NCBI GenBank assembly: GCA_039725955.1
Contig: CP091034.1
Location: 682,001 to 746,000 of the forward strand
Length of the DNA stretch: 64,000 bases
Reading direction: 5' to 3'
From: Sinorhizobium sp. B11
Lineage (GTDB): Bacteria > Pseudomonadota > Alphaproteobacteria > Rhizobiales > Rhizobiaceae
Below are positions 7,549 to 15,909 of the stretch, one piece after another (position 1 is the first letter of the stretch; each line of letters starts with the position of its first letter). The notes beneath the pieces are model-generated. The model was not told the origin of the DNA, did no database searches, and worked only from the letters and a program-made list of their open reading frames with translations. The translations under genes and the position numbers were made by a program.

Positions 7549-8607
7549 ATGGACTTTGGAACGGCGAAGCCCGCCGTAAATTCATTTGAACGCGCGAAAT
7601 TTACCGGTAGTGCATCGGAATATTTTGGCATCTGGATCGTCAACATCCTTCTGACAGTCGTCACGCTTGGCATCTATTCGGCCTGGGCGAAGGTTCGCCG
7701 TAACCGGTATTTTTATGGAAATACCGTCCTGCTCGGCAGCAGCTTCGAATATCACGCCACCGGCAAACAGATTTTCATCGGTCGACTGATTGTTTTTGGC
7801 GTGGTCATCGTTCTCAATATTCTGGCGAGCCTTCATCCTCTCTTCGGATTCGTCACGCTGGTCCTCGCGCTGATCGCAATGCCGTGGTTGGTTATGCGCG
7901 GCATCCGCTTTAACGCGCGGGTGACGAGCTATCGCAATGTCAGATTTGATTTCGTCGGTACGGTTGGCGGTGCGTTTGTCGCTGTCATGGTCGGCGGTTT
8001 TTTGGCCGCTATCTCGTTTGGTCTGCTGGCACCTTTCGCCAGCCGGTGGCTGAACCGTTATGTGTTCAACAATCTTCGCTATGGTGATCGCAAGTTCCTT
8101 GTCGATCCACGTATTGGATTGCTCTATCTCGCGCTTATCATCCCGGCGATCATCACGATCATTGGTATCGCAATTCTGGGAGTCCTGATAGCTGGAGCAA
8201 TTGCGACCCAGTCCTCCGGTGATCTGCCTGGGGCCGTGTTGATCGGTTCGATCTATTCCGTCACATTCGGCGTCCTTATAGCCTACGCGCTTGCCGGTAT
8301 CGTTTACCGCGCGGCTGTCCATAACATCGTATGGTCGTCGATGGTGATCGATGGTCGTCACCGGCTGAGGAGCGATCTGTCGCGTGGCCGTTACGCCTGG
8401 ATCACATTGTCGAACCTGCTGGTGACGATCTGCACCTTTGGTCTGATGCGCCCTTGGGCGGCTGTGCGTCTGACCCGTTATGTCGTGGAACACACCGCAA
8501 TTGCCGTCGATGGCGATATCGGTGATGTCGTCACTGCGGTTCAGCAGAGCGGAGGCGCGATCGGCGCGGAATATATGAGCATGGAAGGCTTCGATTTTGG
8601 CTTCTGA
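7549..8607 (+). CDS. DUF898 (YjgN-like) polytopic membrane protein
   Basis: A 352-residue inner-membrane protein of the DUF898/YjgN family. It carries the family's repeated pattern at residues 18-55 (FGIWIVNILLTVVTLGIYSAWAKVRRNRYFYGNT) and again near the C-terminus (WITLSNLLVTICTFGLMRPWAAVRLTRYVVEHT). The repeat suggests an internal duplication. About eight hydrophobic segments can be counted. The biochemical role of the family is unknown. It starts after GGGGGAAAC and overlaps the next gene, an M48 peptidase, by 11 bases, so the two are made together. Confidence 0.85.
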   Translation: MDFGTAKPAVNSFERAKFTGSASEYFGIWIVNILLTVVTLGIYSAWAKVRRNRYFYGNTVLLGSSFEYHATGKQIFIGRLIVFGVVIVLNILASLHPLFGFVTLVLALIAMPWLVMRGIRFNARVTSYRNVRFDFVGTVGGAFVAVMVGGFLAAISFGLLAPFASRWLNRYVFNNLRYGDRKFLVDPRIGLLYLALIIPAIITIIGIAILGVLIAGAIATQSSGDLPGAVLIGSIYSVTFGVLIAYALAGIVYRAAVHNIVWSSMVIDGRHRLRSDLSRGRYAWITLSNLLVTICTFGLMRPWAAVRLTRYVVEHTAIAVDGDIGDVVTAVQQSGGAIGAEYMSMEGFDFGF

Positions 8608-9652
8608 CCGCGAAGTCATCGCCAGCGGAGAGTGGTATCCGCCAGGGTCGAGCGGTCGCGTCATCGCGACCCTCGTCTTCCGCGCGGATGGCATTTCCGC
8701 GGTCTCTGCTGATGGAAACCAGCTTTCCAAAGGTGCGCTCTCGAGCCTGTCGATCAGCGCAAGAGTGGGGGACATTCCGCGCCGGATCAACTTCTCGGAT
8801 GGCTCGCTCTTCGAAACGACTGACAATGCGGCCATCGACACATTTGTGAAGAAGAACGGGCGTCGACATGCCGACTGGGTTCACCGGCTCGAACAATTCC
8901 ATCCGCGCATCTTCGCTTTTGCGGCAATCGTCGTGCTTCTTGCCATCGGTATCTATCGCTATGCGTTGCCGCTTTTGGTTGAGATTGCCGTTCTGGTGAC
9001 GCCGCCTGTCGTGCCACAGATGATGTCGTCGGGCACGCTCAGCACGCTTGATACGACCGTCCTGTCGAAAAGCGAGGTGCCACAGGAGCGCCAGACAGAA
9101 ATTACCGCACGCTTCGCACGCATTGCCGGCGAGACGAAGGAGGGGGCTGCGGCCTACACTCTGAATTTCCGTGATGGCGGTGCAATCGGTCCGAATGCCT
9201 TCGCGCTTCCTGATGGCAACATCGTCATCACCGATCAGTTGATCCAACTCGCCGACGGCGATGACGAAATGATTTCGGGCGTTCTTGCCCATGAGATCGG
9301 TCATGTCGAATACAAGCACAGCCTTCGGCAGCTTTATCGCGCCGCTGGCATGGCCGCTCTCGTGATGTTGATCGCAGGCGATGTGGGCTCTGGTGTCGAA
9401 GATATCCTGACCCAAGGCGGCGGTCTGTTGGCGCTCTCCTACTCACGCAGCGCTGAACGACAGGCGGATCAACGTTCGGTCGAGTTGATGCGGGCAGGCG
9501 GCATGGACCCTCTTGCGATCGCCCGGTTTTTTGAAAAACTGGAAGATAAGTTTGAAGATCACTCCGGAACAAGCATGCTATCGACCCACCCCGGAACACC
9601 CGAGCGCCGGCAGGCTATCCTCGACTATGCCAGAAGCCTCGAAGTCCGGTAA
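8597..9652 (+). CDS. M48-family zinc metalloprotease, membrane-anchored
   Basis: A 351-residue protein. An N-terminal region of about 100 residues, without recognised motifs, precedes one transmembrane segment (about 106-122, IFAFAAIVVLLAIGIYRYA). The peptidase domain has the zinc motif HEIGH at 232-236 and a downstream glutamate region (SRSAERQADQRSVELM) that supplies the third ligand, as in HtpX/Oma1/BepA relatives. The start is a TTG at 8597 within the DUF898 gene, with GGAAGG eight bases upstream; no suitable ATG exists. The domain is probably periplasmic, or on the cytoplasmic face if the single segment inserts the other way. It may act in membrane protein quality control; the substrate is unknown. 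Confidence 0.85.
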   Translation: MASDREVIASGEWYPPGSSGRVIATLVFRADGISAVSADGNQLSKGALSSLSISARVGDIPRRINFSDGSLFETTDNAAIDTFVKKNGRRHADWVHRLEQFHPRIFAFAAIVVLLAIGIYRYALPLLVEIAVLVTPPVVPQMMSSGTLSTLDTTVLSKSEVPQERQTEITARFARIAGETKEGAAAYTLNFRDGGAIGPNAFALPDGNIVITDQLIQLADGDDEMISGVLAHEIGHVEYKHSLRQLYRAAGMAALVMLIAGDVGSGVEDILTQGGGLLALSYSRSAERQADQRSVELMRAGGMDPLAIARFFEKLEDKFEDHSGTSMLSTHPGTPERRQAILDYARSLEVR

Positions 9653-9679
9653 GCCAGCGGCAATCGGCCTCAGTTAAGC

Positions 9680-9733
9680 TGAATGTGAATTTCATATTTT
9701 GGAATTGTTCAAAACTGCGAATGCCACTATATA
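9680..9733 (+). promoter_or_regulatory. rirA promoter with iron-responsive operator-like motif
   Basis: TGA-N9-TCA, the core of the rhizobial iron-responsive operator, is present at 9680-9694. A sigma-70-like promoter follows: TTGTTC (9705-9710), a 17-base spacer and TATATA (9728-9733). Transcription would start about 25 bases before the rirA ATG. The operator would sit just upstream of the -35. Autoregulation by RirA is inference. Confidence 0.5.
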
Positions 9734-9763
9734 CCCCTTGCAAAGACGATTCAGGAGATTGGC

Positions 9764-10237
9764 ATGCGGTTGACGAAGCAGACCAACTATGCGGTTCGCA
9801 TGTTGATGTATTGTGCAGCCAATGAAGGACAGTTGAGCCGGATCCCGGAGATTGCCAGGGCATATGGTGTTTCCGAACTCTTCCTGTTCAAGATCCTGCA
9901 GCCTCTCAACAAGGCGGGCCTGGTCGAAACCGTGCGCGGCCGCAACGGCGGCGTGCGCCTTGGCAGGCCGGCGACTGATATCAGCCTTTTCGATGTCGTG
10001 AAGGTCACCGAAGACAGTTTCGCCATGGCGGAATGCTTTGAGGATGGTGCCATCGAATGCCCTCTGGTGGACAGTTGCGGCCTCAACTCTGCGCTGCGCA
10101 AGGCGCTGAATGCTTTCTTCGACGTGTTGACCGAATATTCGATTGACGATCTGGTCAAGGCGCGGCCGCAGATCGGTTTTCTGCTTGGCCTCACCGGTGA
10201 TCTGCGCAAACCGGCTGTTCCGGCACCAGCTGCCTGA
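9764..10237 (+). CDS. rirA: Rrf2-family iron-responsive repressor RirA
   Basis: A 157-residue Rrf2 regulator that closely resembles rhizobial RirA from memory (MRLTKQTNYAVRMLMYCAAN at the start). The winged HTH occupies residues 1-80 and the three Fe-S cluster cysteines are C91, C99 and C105 (ECFEDGAIECPLVDSC). RirA with its cluster represses iron-uptake genes when iron is sufficient and replaces Fur in the Rhizobiaceae. It has its own promoter and terminator and lies upstream of the dpp operon. All key residues are present. Confidence 0.95.
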   Translation: MRLTKQTNYAVRMLMYCAANEGQLSRIPEIARAYGVSELFLFKILQPLNKAGLVETVRGRNGGVRLGRPATDISLFDVVKVTEDSFAMAECFEDGAIECPLVDSCGLNSALRKALNAFFDVLTEYSIDDLVKARPQIGFLLGLTGDLRKPAVPAPAA

Positions 10238-10264
10238 TATCAGAATTATTCCGATTGCCTCATG

Positions 10265-10297
10265 AACCACGGTCGCTTTCGATGGCCGTGGTTTTTT
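10265..10297 (+). terminator. Intrinsic terminator after rirA
   Basis: AACCACGG (10265-10272) pairs with CCGTGGTT (10286-10293) and ends in six T residues. Confidence 0.9.
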
Positions 10298-10586
10298 GTT
10301 GGCGCTCACGGAGTAGTGATATATCAGGTCAGCTTGAAACCGCTTTCAAAGCCGTTTCGCGACGCGAAATTATACCAAAAGCGACGGGAATCGGATGAAA
10401 TCTGCCTCAATCTTGCAAATTTTGGCCTATTTTTGACCGAAAATTTCTAAAATTACTTTTCTGGAAAAATTTTCTGCGGATGCCGTTGCTTTCAGCAAAT
10501 AAATATCGTTCCATCGGCCCGTTGATCGGGGTAATGAGCTCCCGATCTCTAAAGATCAAAAAAGAACAAACCTGGGAAACGACATC
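10298..10586 (+). other. AT-rich leader/promoter region of dppA
   Basis: No ORF of interest is visible. The part from about 10410 to 10480 is rich in A and T runs (for example around CAAATTTTGGCC and GAAAATTTCT), unlike the flanking coding DNA, and likely contains the dppABCDF promoter and regulator sites. The ribosome binding site is weak (TGGGAAACG before the ATG at 10587). Confidence 0.5.
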
Positions 10587-12182
10587 ATGAAAAAGTTCTC
10601 TGTCCTGCTCACAGCGACAGCCCTGGCTTCGGTCATGGCCACCGCCGCGTATTCCAAGACGCTTGTCTACTGCTCCGAAGGATCGCCGGAAGGCTTCGAT
10701 CCGAGCCTCTACACGGCGGGCACGACCTTTGACGCGTCTTCGCGCACGGTTTACAGCCGCCTCGTTGAATTCAAGCACGGTGGTACGGAGATCGAGCCTG
10801 GCGTCGCCGACAGCTGGACGGTTTCCCCGGATGGCAAGGAATATACGTTCAAGCTGCATCCTGGCGTGAAGTTCCAGACGACCGATTTCTTCACCCCGTC
10901 GCGTGATCTGACCGCTGACGACATCGTCTTCTCCTTCGAGCGCCAGATCAAGTCCGACAATCCGTGGAACAAGTATGTCGAAGGCGGTTCCTACGAATAC
11001 GCTGCCGGCATGGGCTTCCCCGACCTCATCAAGTCGGTCGAGAAGGTTGACGACCTGACGGTCAAGTTCACGCTGAACCATCCGGAAGCGCCGTTCCTGG
11101 CCGACCTCGCGATGGACTTCGCTTCCATCGTTTCCAAGGAATATGCCGACAAGCTTGCTGCTGACGGCAAGATGGCCCAGTTCAACCAGCAGCCGGTCGG
11201 CACGGGCGCCTTCACCTTCGTCGCCTATCAGCCGGATGCCGTTATCCGCTACAAGGCCAACGAAGCCTATTTCAAGGGCAAGGAAAAGATCGACGATCTC
11301 GTTTTCGCGATCACCCCCGACGCTGCTGTTCGCGCCCAGAAGCTCAAGGCCGGCGAATGCCACCTGATCCCGTATCCGAACGCAGCCGACGTTGCCGAGC
11401 TGAAGAAGGACACGAACCTGACGGTTATGGAACAGCCGGGCCTGAACGTCGGCTTCCTCGCCTACAACACCCAGCAGGCTCCGTTCGACAAGCCGGAAGT
11501 TCGCCGCGCGCTGAACATGGCGATCAACAAGCAGGCGATCATCGACGCCGTTTTCCAGGGCGCAGCCCAGGTTGCCAAGAACCCGATCCCGCCGACCATG
11601 TGGTCCTATAACGACAAGGTCGAGGACGACAAGTACGATCCGGACGGTGCCAAGAAGGCTCTCGAAGCCGCTGGCGTCAAGGATCTGTCGATGAAGATCT
11701 GGGCAATGCCGGTTTCGCGTCCGTACATGCTGAACGCTCGCCGCGCCGCCGAACTGATGCAGGCCGACTTTGCCAAGATCGGCGTCAACGTCGAGATCGT
11801 CACCCATGAATGGGCTGAATATCTGAAGCTCTCCTCCGATGTGAAGCGCGATGGCGCCGTCATCCTCGGTTGGACCGGCGACAACGGCGACCCGGACAAC
11901 TTCATGGACACGCTGCTCGGCTGCGACGCTGTCGGCGGCAACAACCGCGCTCAGTGGTGCAACAAGGACTACGACGCTCTGATGACCAAGGCCAAGCAGA
12001 CGGCTGACGTTGCTGAGCGTACGAAGCTCTACGAAGAAGCACAGGTGATCTTCAAGAAGGAAGCTCCCTGGGCAGCACTCGACCACTCGCTGGTTTTCGT
12101 ACCGGTCAGCAAGAAGGTGTCGGGCTTCTTCATGGACCCGCTCGGCATTCACCGCTTCGACGGCGTTGATATCGCCGAATAA
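10587..12182 (+). CDS. dppA: Dipeptide ABC transporter, periplasmic substrate-binding protein
   Basis: A 531-residue SBP_bac_5 family protein with a Sec signal peptide (MKKFSVLLTATALASVMATAAYS, cleavage about residue 23) and the DppA-type start of the mature chain (KTLVYCSEGSPEGFDPSLY). It binds dipeptides in the periplasm and feeds the DppBCDF permease. In R. leguminosarum this permease is also known to import delta-aminolevulinic acid, and DppA proteins can bind haem, which makes the position next to rirA suggestive. It is the first gene of the operon and is separated from dppB by two hairpins that likely keep its transcript level high. Confidence 0.93.
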   Translation: MKKFSVLLTATALASVMATAAYSKTLVYCSEGSPEGFDPSLYTAGTTFDASSRTVYSRLVEFKHGGTEIEPGVADSWTVSPDGKEYTFKLHPGVKFQTTDFFTPSRDLTADDIVFSFERQIKSDNPWNKYVEGGSYEYAAGMGFPDLIKSVEKVDDLTVKFTLNHPEAPFLADLAMDFASIVSKEYADKLAADGKMAQFNQQPVGTGAFTFVAYQPDAVIRYKANEAYFKGKEKIDDLVFAITPDAAVRAQKLKAGECHLIPYPNAADVAELKKDTNLTVMEQPGLNVGFLAYNTQQAPFDKPEVRRALNMAINKQAIIDAVFQGAAQVAKNPIPPTMWSYNDKVEDDKYDPDGAKKALEAAGVKDLSMKIWAMPVSRPYMLNARRAAELMQADFAKIGVNVEIVTHEWAEYLKLSSDVKRDGAVILGWTGDNGDPDNFMDTLLGCDAVGGNNRAQWCNKDYDALMTKAKQTADVAERTKLYEEAQVIFKKEAPWAALDHSLVFVPVSKKVSGFFMDPLGIHRFDGVDIAE

Positions 12183-12198
12183 GAAAAATGATAAACTG

Positions 12199-12248
12199 CC
12201 CGGCAAAACCGGGCTTGACCGGCGGTCAGGTTCCACCTGACCGCCGGA
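12199..12248 (+). promoter_or_regulatory. Two intercistronic stem-loops between dppA and dppB
   Basis: A GCCCGG/CCGGGC hairpin lies at about 12199-12215. A perfect 12-bp stem CCGGCGGTCAGG/CCTGACCGCCGG with loop TTCCA follows at 12220-12248. Neither has a T run, so they are more likely 3'-end stabilisers of dppA mRNA and partial attenuators than full terminators. Confidence 0.65.
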
Positions 12249-12267
12249 AACTATTGGACAACCTGCT

Positions 12268-13272
12268 ATGTTGCGATTTTTCATCGGGCGCCTCGCAGTC
12301 CTGATACCGACCTTCCTAGGCGTTTCGCTCATTGCCTTCTCGTTCATCCGCCTGCTTCCTGGCGACCCCGTCATGCTATTGTCGGGCGAACGTGTCATGG
12401 CACCTGAACGTCACGCACAGATCATGCACGATCTCGGTTTCGACCGGCCCATGTATGCGCAGTATTTCGACTATCTCGGAAAAGTGCTGCATGGCGATCT
12501 CGGCACCTCGATCGTCACCAAGCGCCCTGTACTCGGCGAGTTCTTCACGCTTTTCCCGGCAACGCTCGAGCTGTCGCTCTGCGCCATCCTGGTGGCTGTC
12601 CTTCTCGGCGTGCCGGCGGGTGTCTTTGCGGCCGTCAAACGCGGCACATGGTTCGACCAGGGTGTAATGGGTGTTGCCCTCATCGGCTATTCGATGCCGA
12701 TCTTCTGGTGGGGCCTGCTGCTCATCATCTTCTTCTCCGGCTATCTGGGCTGGACGCCGGTCTCCGGCCGCATCTCGCTGATGTATTTCTTCAAGCCGGT
12801 CACCGGTTTCATGTTGATCGACAGTCTTCTGTCCGGCCAGAAGGGCGCCTTCGCCTCGGCCGTCAGCTATCTCATTCTGCCGACCGTGGTGCTTGCCACG
12901 ATCCCACTTGCGGTGATCGCCCGCCAGACCCGCTCGGCCATGCTCGAAGTGCTCGGCGAGGATTATGTGCGCACGGCCCGCTCCAAGGGTCTCGCGCCGC
13001 TCCGTGTCGTCGGTGTTCATGCACTCAGAAACGCCATGATCCCTGTTATCACCACGATCGGCCTGCAGGTTGGCGTGCTGCTCGCAGGCGCCATTCTGAC
13101 CGAAACGATCTTCTCCTGGCCGGGTATCGGCAAGTGGATGGTCGATGCTGTCTTCAAACGCGACTATGCAGTCGTCCAGGGTGGTCTCCTCTTGATCGCC
13201 GGCATCATCATGCTGGTGAACCTGATCGTCGACCTGGCCTACGGCTTCATCAATCCGCGTATCAGGCACTAG
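12268..13272 (+). CDS. dppB: Dipeptide ABC transporter permease
   Basis: A 334-residue inner-membrane permease of the DppB/OppB type. The N-terminal MLRFFIGRLAVLIPTFLGVSLIAFSFIRLLPGDP is characteristic. The EAA loop that docks the ATPases is seen at EDYVRTARSKGLAPLRVVGVHALRNAMIPV. It has six hydrophobic segments. It forms the transmembrane channel with DppC. It lies 85 bases after dppA and 9 bases before dppC. Confidence 0.95.
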   Translation: MLRFFIGRLAVLIPTFLGVSLIAFSFIRLLPGDPVMLLSGERVMAPERHAQIMHDLGFDRPMYAQYFDYLGKVLHGDLGTSIVTKRPVLGEFFTLFPATLELSLCAILVAVLLGVPAGVFAAVKRGTWFDQGVMGVALIGYSMPIFWWGLLLIIFFSGYLGWTPVSGRISLMYFFKPVTGFMLIDSLLSGQKGAFASAVSYLILPTVVLATIPLAVIARQTRSAMLEVLGEDYVRTARSKGLAPLRVVGVHALRNAMIPVITTIGLQVGVLLAGAILTETIFSWPGIGKWMVDAVFKRDYAVVQGGLLLIAGIIMLVNLIVDLAYGFINPRIRH

Positions 13273-13281
13273 GAGCGGTTC

Positions 13282-14172
13282 ATGAGCACGGTTACTGCAA
13301 AATCCGACCAGCCCTCCGGCCTCACGGAATTCTGGTATTACTTCTCGCGAAACAAGGGCGCCGTCATCGGTCTCTTCGTTTTCCTCATCATCCTTCTGCT
13401 GGCGATCTTCGCACCGCTCGTCTCCCCGCATGCGCCGAACGAGCAGAACCGCCAGCTCCTGCTCTCCGTCCCTTTCTGGATGGATGGCGGCAGCTTCTCC
13501 TATCCGCTCGGCACGGATGCCGTCGGCCGCGATATCCTGTCGCGTCTGATCTTCGGCGCACGCTTCTCGTTGTTCATCGGCGTCGTGGTCGTGACGCTGT
13601 CGGTGGTTGCTGGCGTTCTGATCGGCCTCGTTGCCGGTTATTTCCGTGGTCGCGTCGATATCGTCATCATGCGCCTCATGGATATCATCCTGGCCTTCCC
13701 GTCGCTGCTTCTGGCCCTCGTGCTCGTTGCGGTTCTCGGGCCTGGCCTGCTCAATGCCATGATCGCTATCTCGATCGTCAACCAGCCGCATTTCGTGCGC
13801 CTGACGCGCGCTGCCGTCATGGCCGAGCGTGAAAAGGAATATGTGGTCGCCTCCCGCGTCGCAGGCGCCGGTACGTTCCGGCTGATGTTCAAGACGATCC
13901 TGCCGAACTGCCTGGGACCGCTGATCGTCCAGGCGACGCTTGCCTTCTCCGCGGCGATCCTCGATGCCGCCGCCCTTGGCTTCCTTGGGCAGGGCGCCCA
14001 GCCGCCGACACCCGAATGGGGCACGATGCTTGCCGAAGCCCGCGAGTTCATTTCGCGCGCCTGGTGGGTCGTAACATTTCCGGGTCTTGCCATCCTGATC
14101 ACCGTTATCGCCATCAACCTGATGGGCGATGGCCTGCGTGATGCGCTTGATCCCAAGATGAAGAGGTCCTGA
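13282..14172 (+). CDS. dppC: Dipeptide ABC transporter permease
   Basis: A 296-residue DppC/OppC-type permease with an N-terminal cytoplasmic stretch, a first membrane helix at about residues 27-45, the family's periplasmic segment with YPLGTDAVGRDILSRLIFGAR, and an EAA loop (EKEYVVASRVAGAGTFRLMFKTILPN). It pairs with DppB in the membrane. The spacing to dppB and dppD (9 and 1 bases) marks one operon. Confidence 0.95.
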   Translation: MSTVTAKSDQPSGLTEFWYYFSRNKGAVIGLFVFLIILLLAIFAPLVSPHAPNEQNRQLLLSVPFWMDGGSFSYPLGTDAVGRDILSRLIFGARFSLFIGVVVVTLSVVAGVLIGLVAGYFRGRVDIVIMRLMDIILAFPSLLLALVLVAVLGPGLLNAMIAISIVNQPHFVRLTRAAVMAEREKEYVVASRVAGAGTFRLMFKTILPNCLGPLIVQATLAFSAAILDAAALGFLGQGAQPPTPEWGTMLAEAREFISRAWWVVTFPGLAILITVIAINLMGDGLRDALDPKMKRS

Positions 14173-14173
14173 G

Positions 14174-15025
14174 ATGGCGCTTCTCGAAATCGAAAATCTC
14201 GTCGTCGAATTCCAGACCTCGACCGGGCCTTTCCGCGCCGTCGACGGCGTCTCGCTGAAGGTCGATGCCGGCGAAGTTCTGGCGATCGTCGGCGAATCCG
14301 GCTCGGGCAAGTCCGTCTCGATGCTGGCTGCCATGGGCCTTCTGCCCTGGACGGCAAAGGTGACGGCCGACAAGATGCTCTTTGACGGCCAGAACCTGCT
14401 CGGCATGTCCGGCGCCAAGCGGCGCGAGATCATCGGCAAGGATATGTCGATGATCTTCCAGGAGCCGATCGCCAGCCTCAATCCCTGCTTCACGGTCGGC
14501 TTCCAGATCGAGGAAGTGCTGAGAATCCATCTCGGCCTCGACAAGGCGGCCCGCCGCAAGCGCGCGATCGAGCTTTTCCAGGCCGTCGGCATTCCCGATC
14601 CGGAAGAGCGGCTCGGCCATTTCCCGCACCAGATGTCGGGCGGCCAGTGCCAGCGTGTCATGATCGCCATTGCGATCGCCTGCAACCCGAAGCTTCTGAT
14701 CGCCGACGAGCCGACCACTGCGCTCGACGTGACCATCCAGAAGCAGATCCTCGATCTGCTGATGCGCCTGCAGACGGAACATCGCATGGGCCTGATAATG
14801 ATCACCCACAATATGGGCGTGGTTGCCGAAACGGCCGACCGGGTGATCGTTCAGTACAAGGGCCGCAAGATGGAAGAGGCCGATGTTCTCTCGCTCTTCG
14901 AATCCCCGAAGAGCGATTACACGCGGGCCCTGCTTGCAGCACTTCCCGACAATGCGACGGGCGACCGGCTGCCGACCATCGGCGAACTTTTCAATCCGAA
15001 CAACACTGTGGAGGGAGCGGCCTGA
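14174..15025 (+). CDS. dppD: Dipeptide ABC transporter ATP-binding protein
   Basis: A 283-residue ABC ATPase. Walker A is GESGSGKS (40-47), the signature is MSGGQCQRVMIAIAIA, Walker B is LLIADEPTTALD, and the switch histidine lies in MITHNMGVVAE. The signature has Cys in place of the more common Gln/Arg-neighbour residue (GGQCQRV), as often seen in DppD proteins. It energises uptake together with DppF. The stop overlaps the dppF start (TGATG). Confidence 0.94.
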   Translation: MALLEIENLVVEFQTSTGPFRAVDGVSLKVDAGEVLAIVGESGSGKSVSMLAAMGLLPWTAKVTADKMLFDGQNLLGMSGAKRREIIGKDMSMIFQEPIASLNPCFTVGFQIEEVLRIHLGLDKAARRKRAIELFQAVGIPDPEERLGHFPHQMSGGQCQRVMIAIAIACNPKLLIADEPTTALDVTIQKQILDLLMRLQTEHRMGLIMITHNMGVVAETADRVIVQYKGRKMEEADVLSLFESPKSDYTRALLAALPDNATGDRLPTIGELFNPNNTVEGAA

Positions 15026-15867
15026 TGACGCCAGTCCTCGAAGCAAAGAACATCGTTCGCGACTATTACCTGCCAGGCGGCATGTTCAAGAAGGCGAGAA
15101 CGGTCCATGCCGTCAAGGGCGTGAGCTTCTCCGTCGAGCAGGGCAAGACGCTGGCAATCGTCGGCGAAAGTGGTTGCGGCAAGTCGACGCTCGCCCGTAT
15201 CGTCACGATGATCGACCCGGCAACCTCGGGCGATCTCATGATCGACGGCAAGAAGGTCGATATCTTCAAGGGCGACCTGACGCCGGAAATCCGCCGCAAG
15301 GTCCAGATCGTCTTCCAGAATCCCTACGGATCGCTGAACCCGCGCAAGAAGATCGGCGATATCCTGATGGAACCGCTGCTCATCAACACCAATACGCCGG
15401 CGGCCGAACGCCGCGACCTGGCGATGGCGATGCTGAAGAAGGTCGGCCTGCAGGACGTCCACTTCAATCGTTATCCGCACATGTTCTCGGGCGGCCAGCG
15501 CCAGCGTATCGCGATTGCCCGCGCACTGATGCTGAAGCCGCGGCTATTGGTTCTCGACGAACCGGTTTCCGCACTCGACCTGTCGGTGCAGGCACAGGTG
15601 CTGAACCTGCTCGCCGACTTGCAGGACGAGCTGAACCTCACCTATGTCTTCATCAGCCATGACCTTTCGGTCGTGCGCTACATGGCGGACGAAGTGATGG
15701 TGATGTATTTCGGCGAGGCGGTCGAATACGGCACGCGGGATCAGGTGTTCAGCGACCCGCAGCACAACTATACCAAGACCTTGTTTGCAGCGACGCCGCG
15801 CGCGGATGTCGAAACGATCAGGGCGCGTCTTGCACGCAAGAATGCTGCGTTGCCTGCGGCTTCATAA
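15025..15867 (+). CDS. dppF: Dipeptide ABC transporter ATP-binding protein
   Basis: A 280-residue ABC ATPase with Walker A GESGCGKS (47-54), Q-loop IVFQNPYGSLNPR, signature FSGGQRQRIAIARAL, Walker B LLVLDEPVSALD and switch ISHDLSVV. The DppF/OppF-type C-terminal oligopeptide extension (DPQHNYTKTLFAATP) is present. The ATG at 15025 shares its first base with the dppD stop, so translation is coupled. The frame continues upstream without a start near this point that would avoid deep overlap. Confidence 0.94.
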   Translation: MTPVLEAKNIVRDYYLPGGMFKKARTVHAVKGVSFSVEQGKTLAIVGESGCGKSTLARIVTMIDPATSGDLMIDGKKVDIFKGDLTPEIRRKVQIVFQNPYGSLNPRKKIGDILMEPLLINTNTPAAERRDLAMAMLKKVGLQDVHFNRYPHMFSGGQRQRIAIARALMLKPRLLVLDEPVSALDLSVQAQVLNLLADLQDELNLTYVFISHDLSVVRYMADEVMVMYFGEAVEYGTRDQVFSDPQHNYTKTLFAATPRADVETIRARLARKNAALPAAS

Positions 15868-15909
15868 ACCCGTAGGCATTCCACGCAGCAACGATGAGCG
15901 AGATCAGCG

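Noticed and set aside
10407..12398. A 663-codon minus-strand ORF opposite dppA
   Set aside because: It is a shadow of dppA; it has no recognisable domain and reads through the AT-rich leader.
12376..14811. An 811-codon minus-strand ORF opposite dppB, dppC and dppD
   Set aside because: It is a by-product of GC-rich third positions in the dpp genes, with His/Gln/Asp-rich low-complexity translation and no domains.
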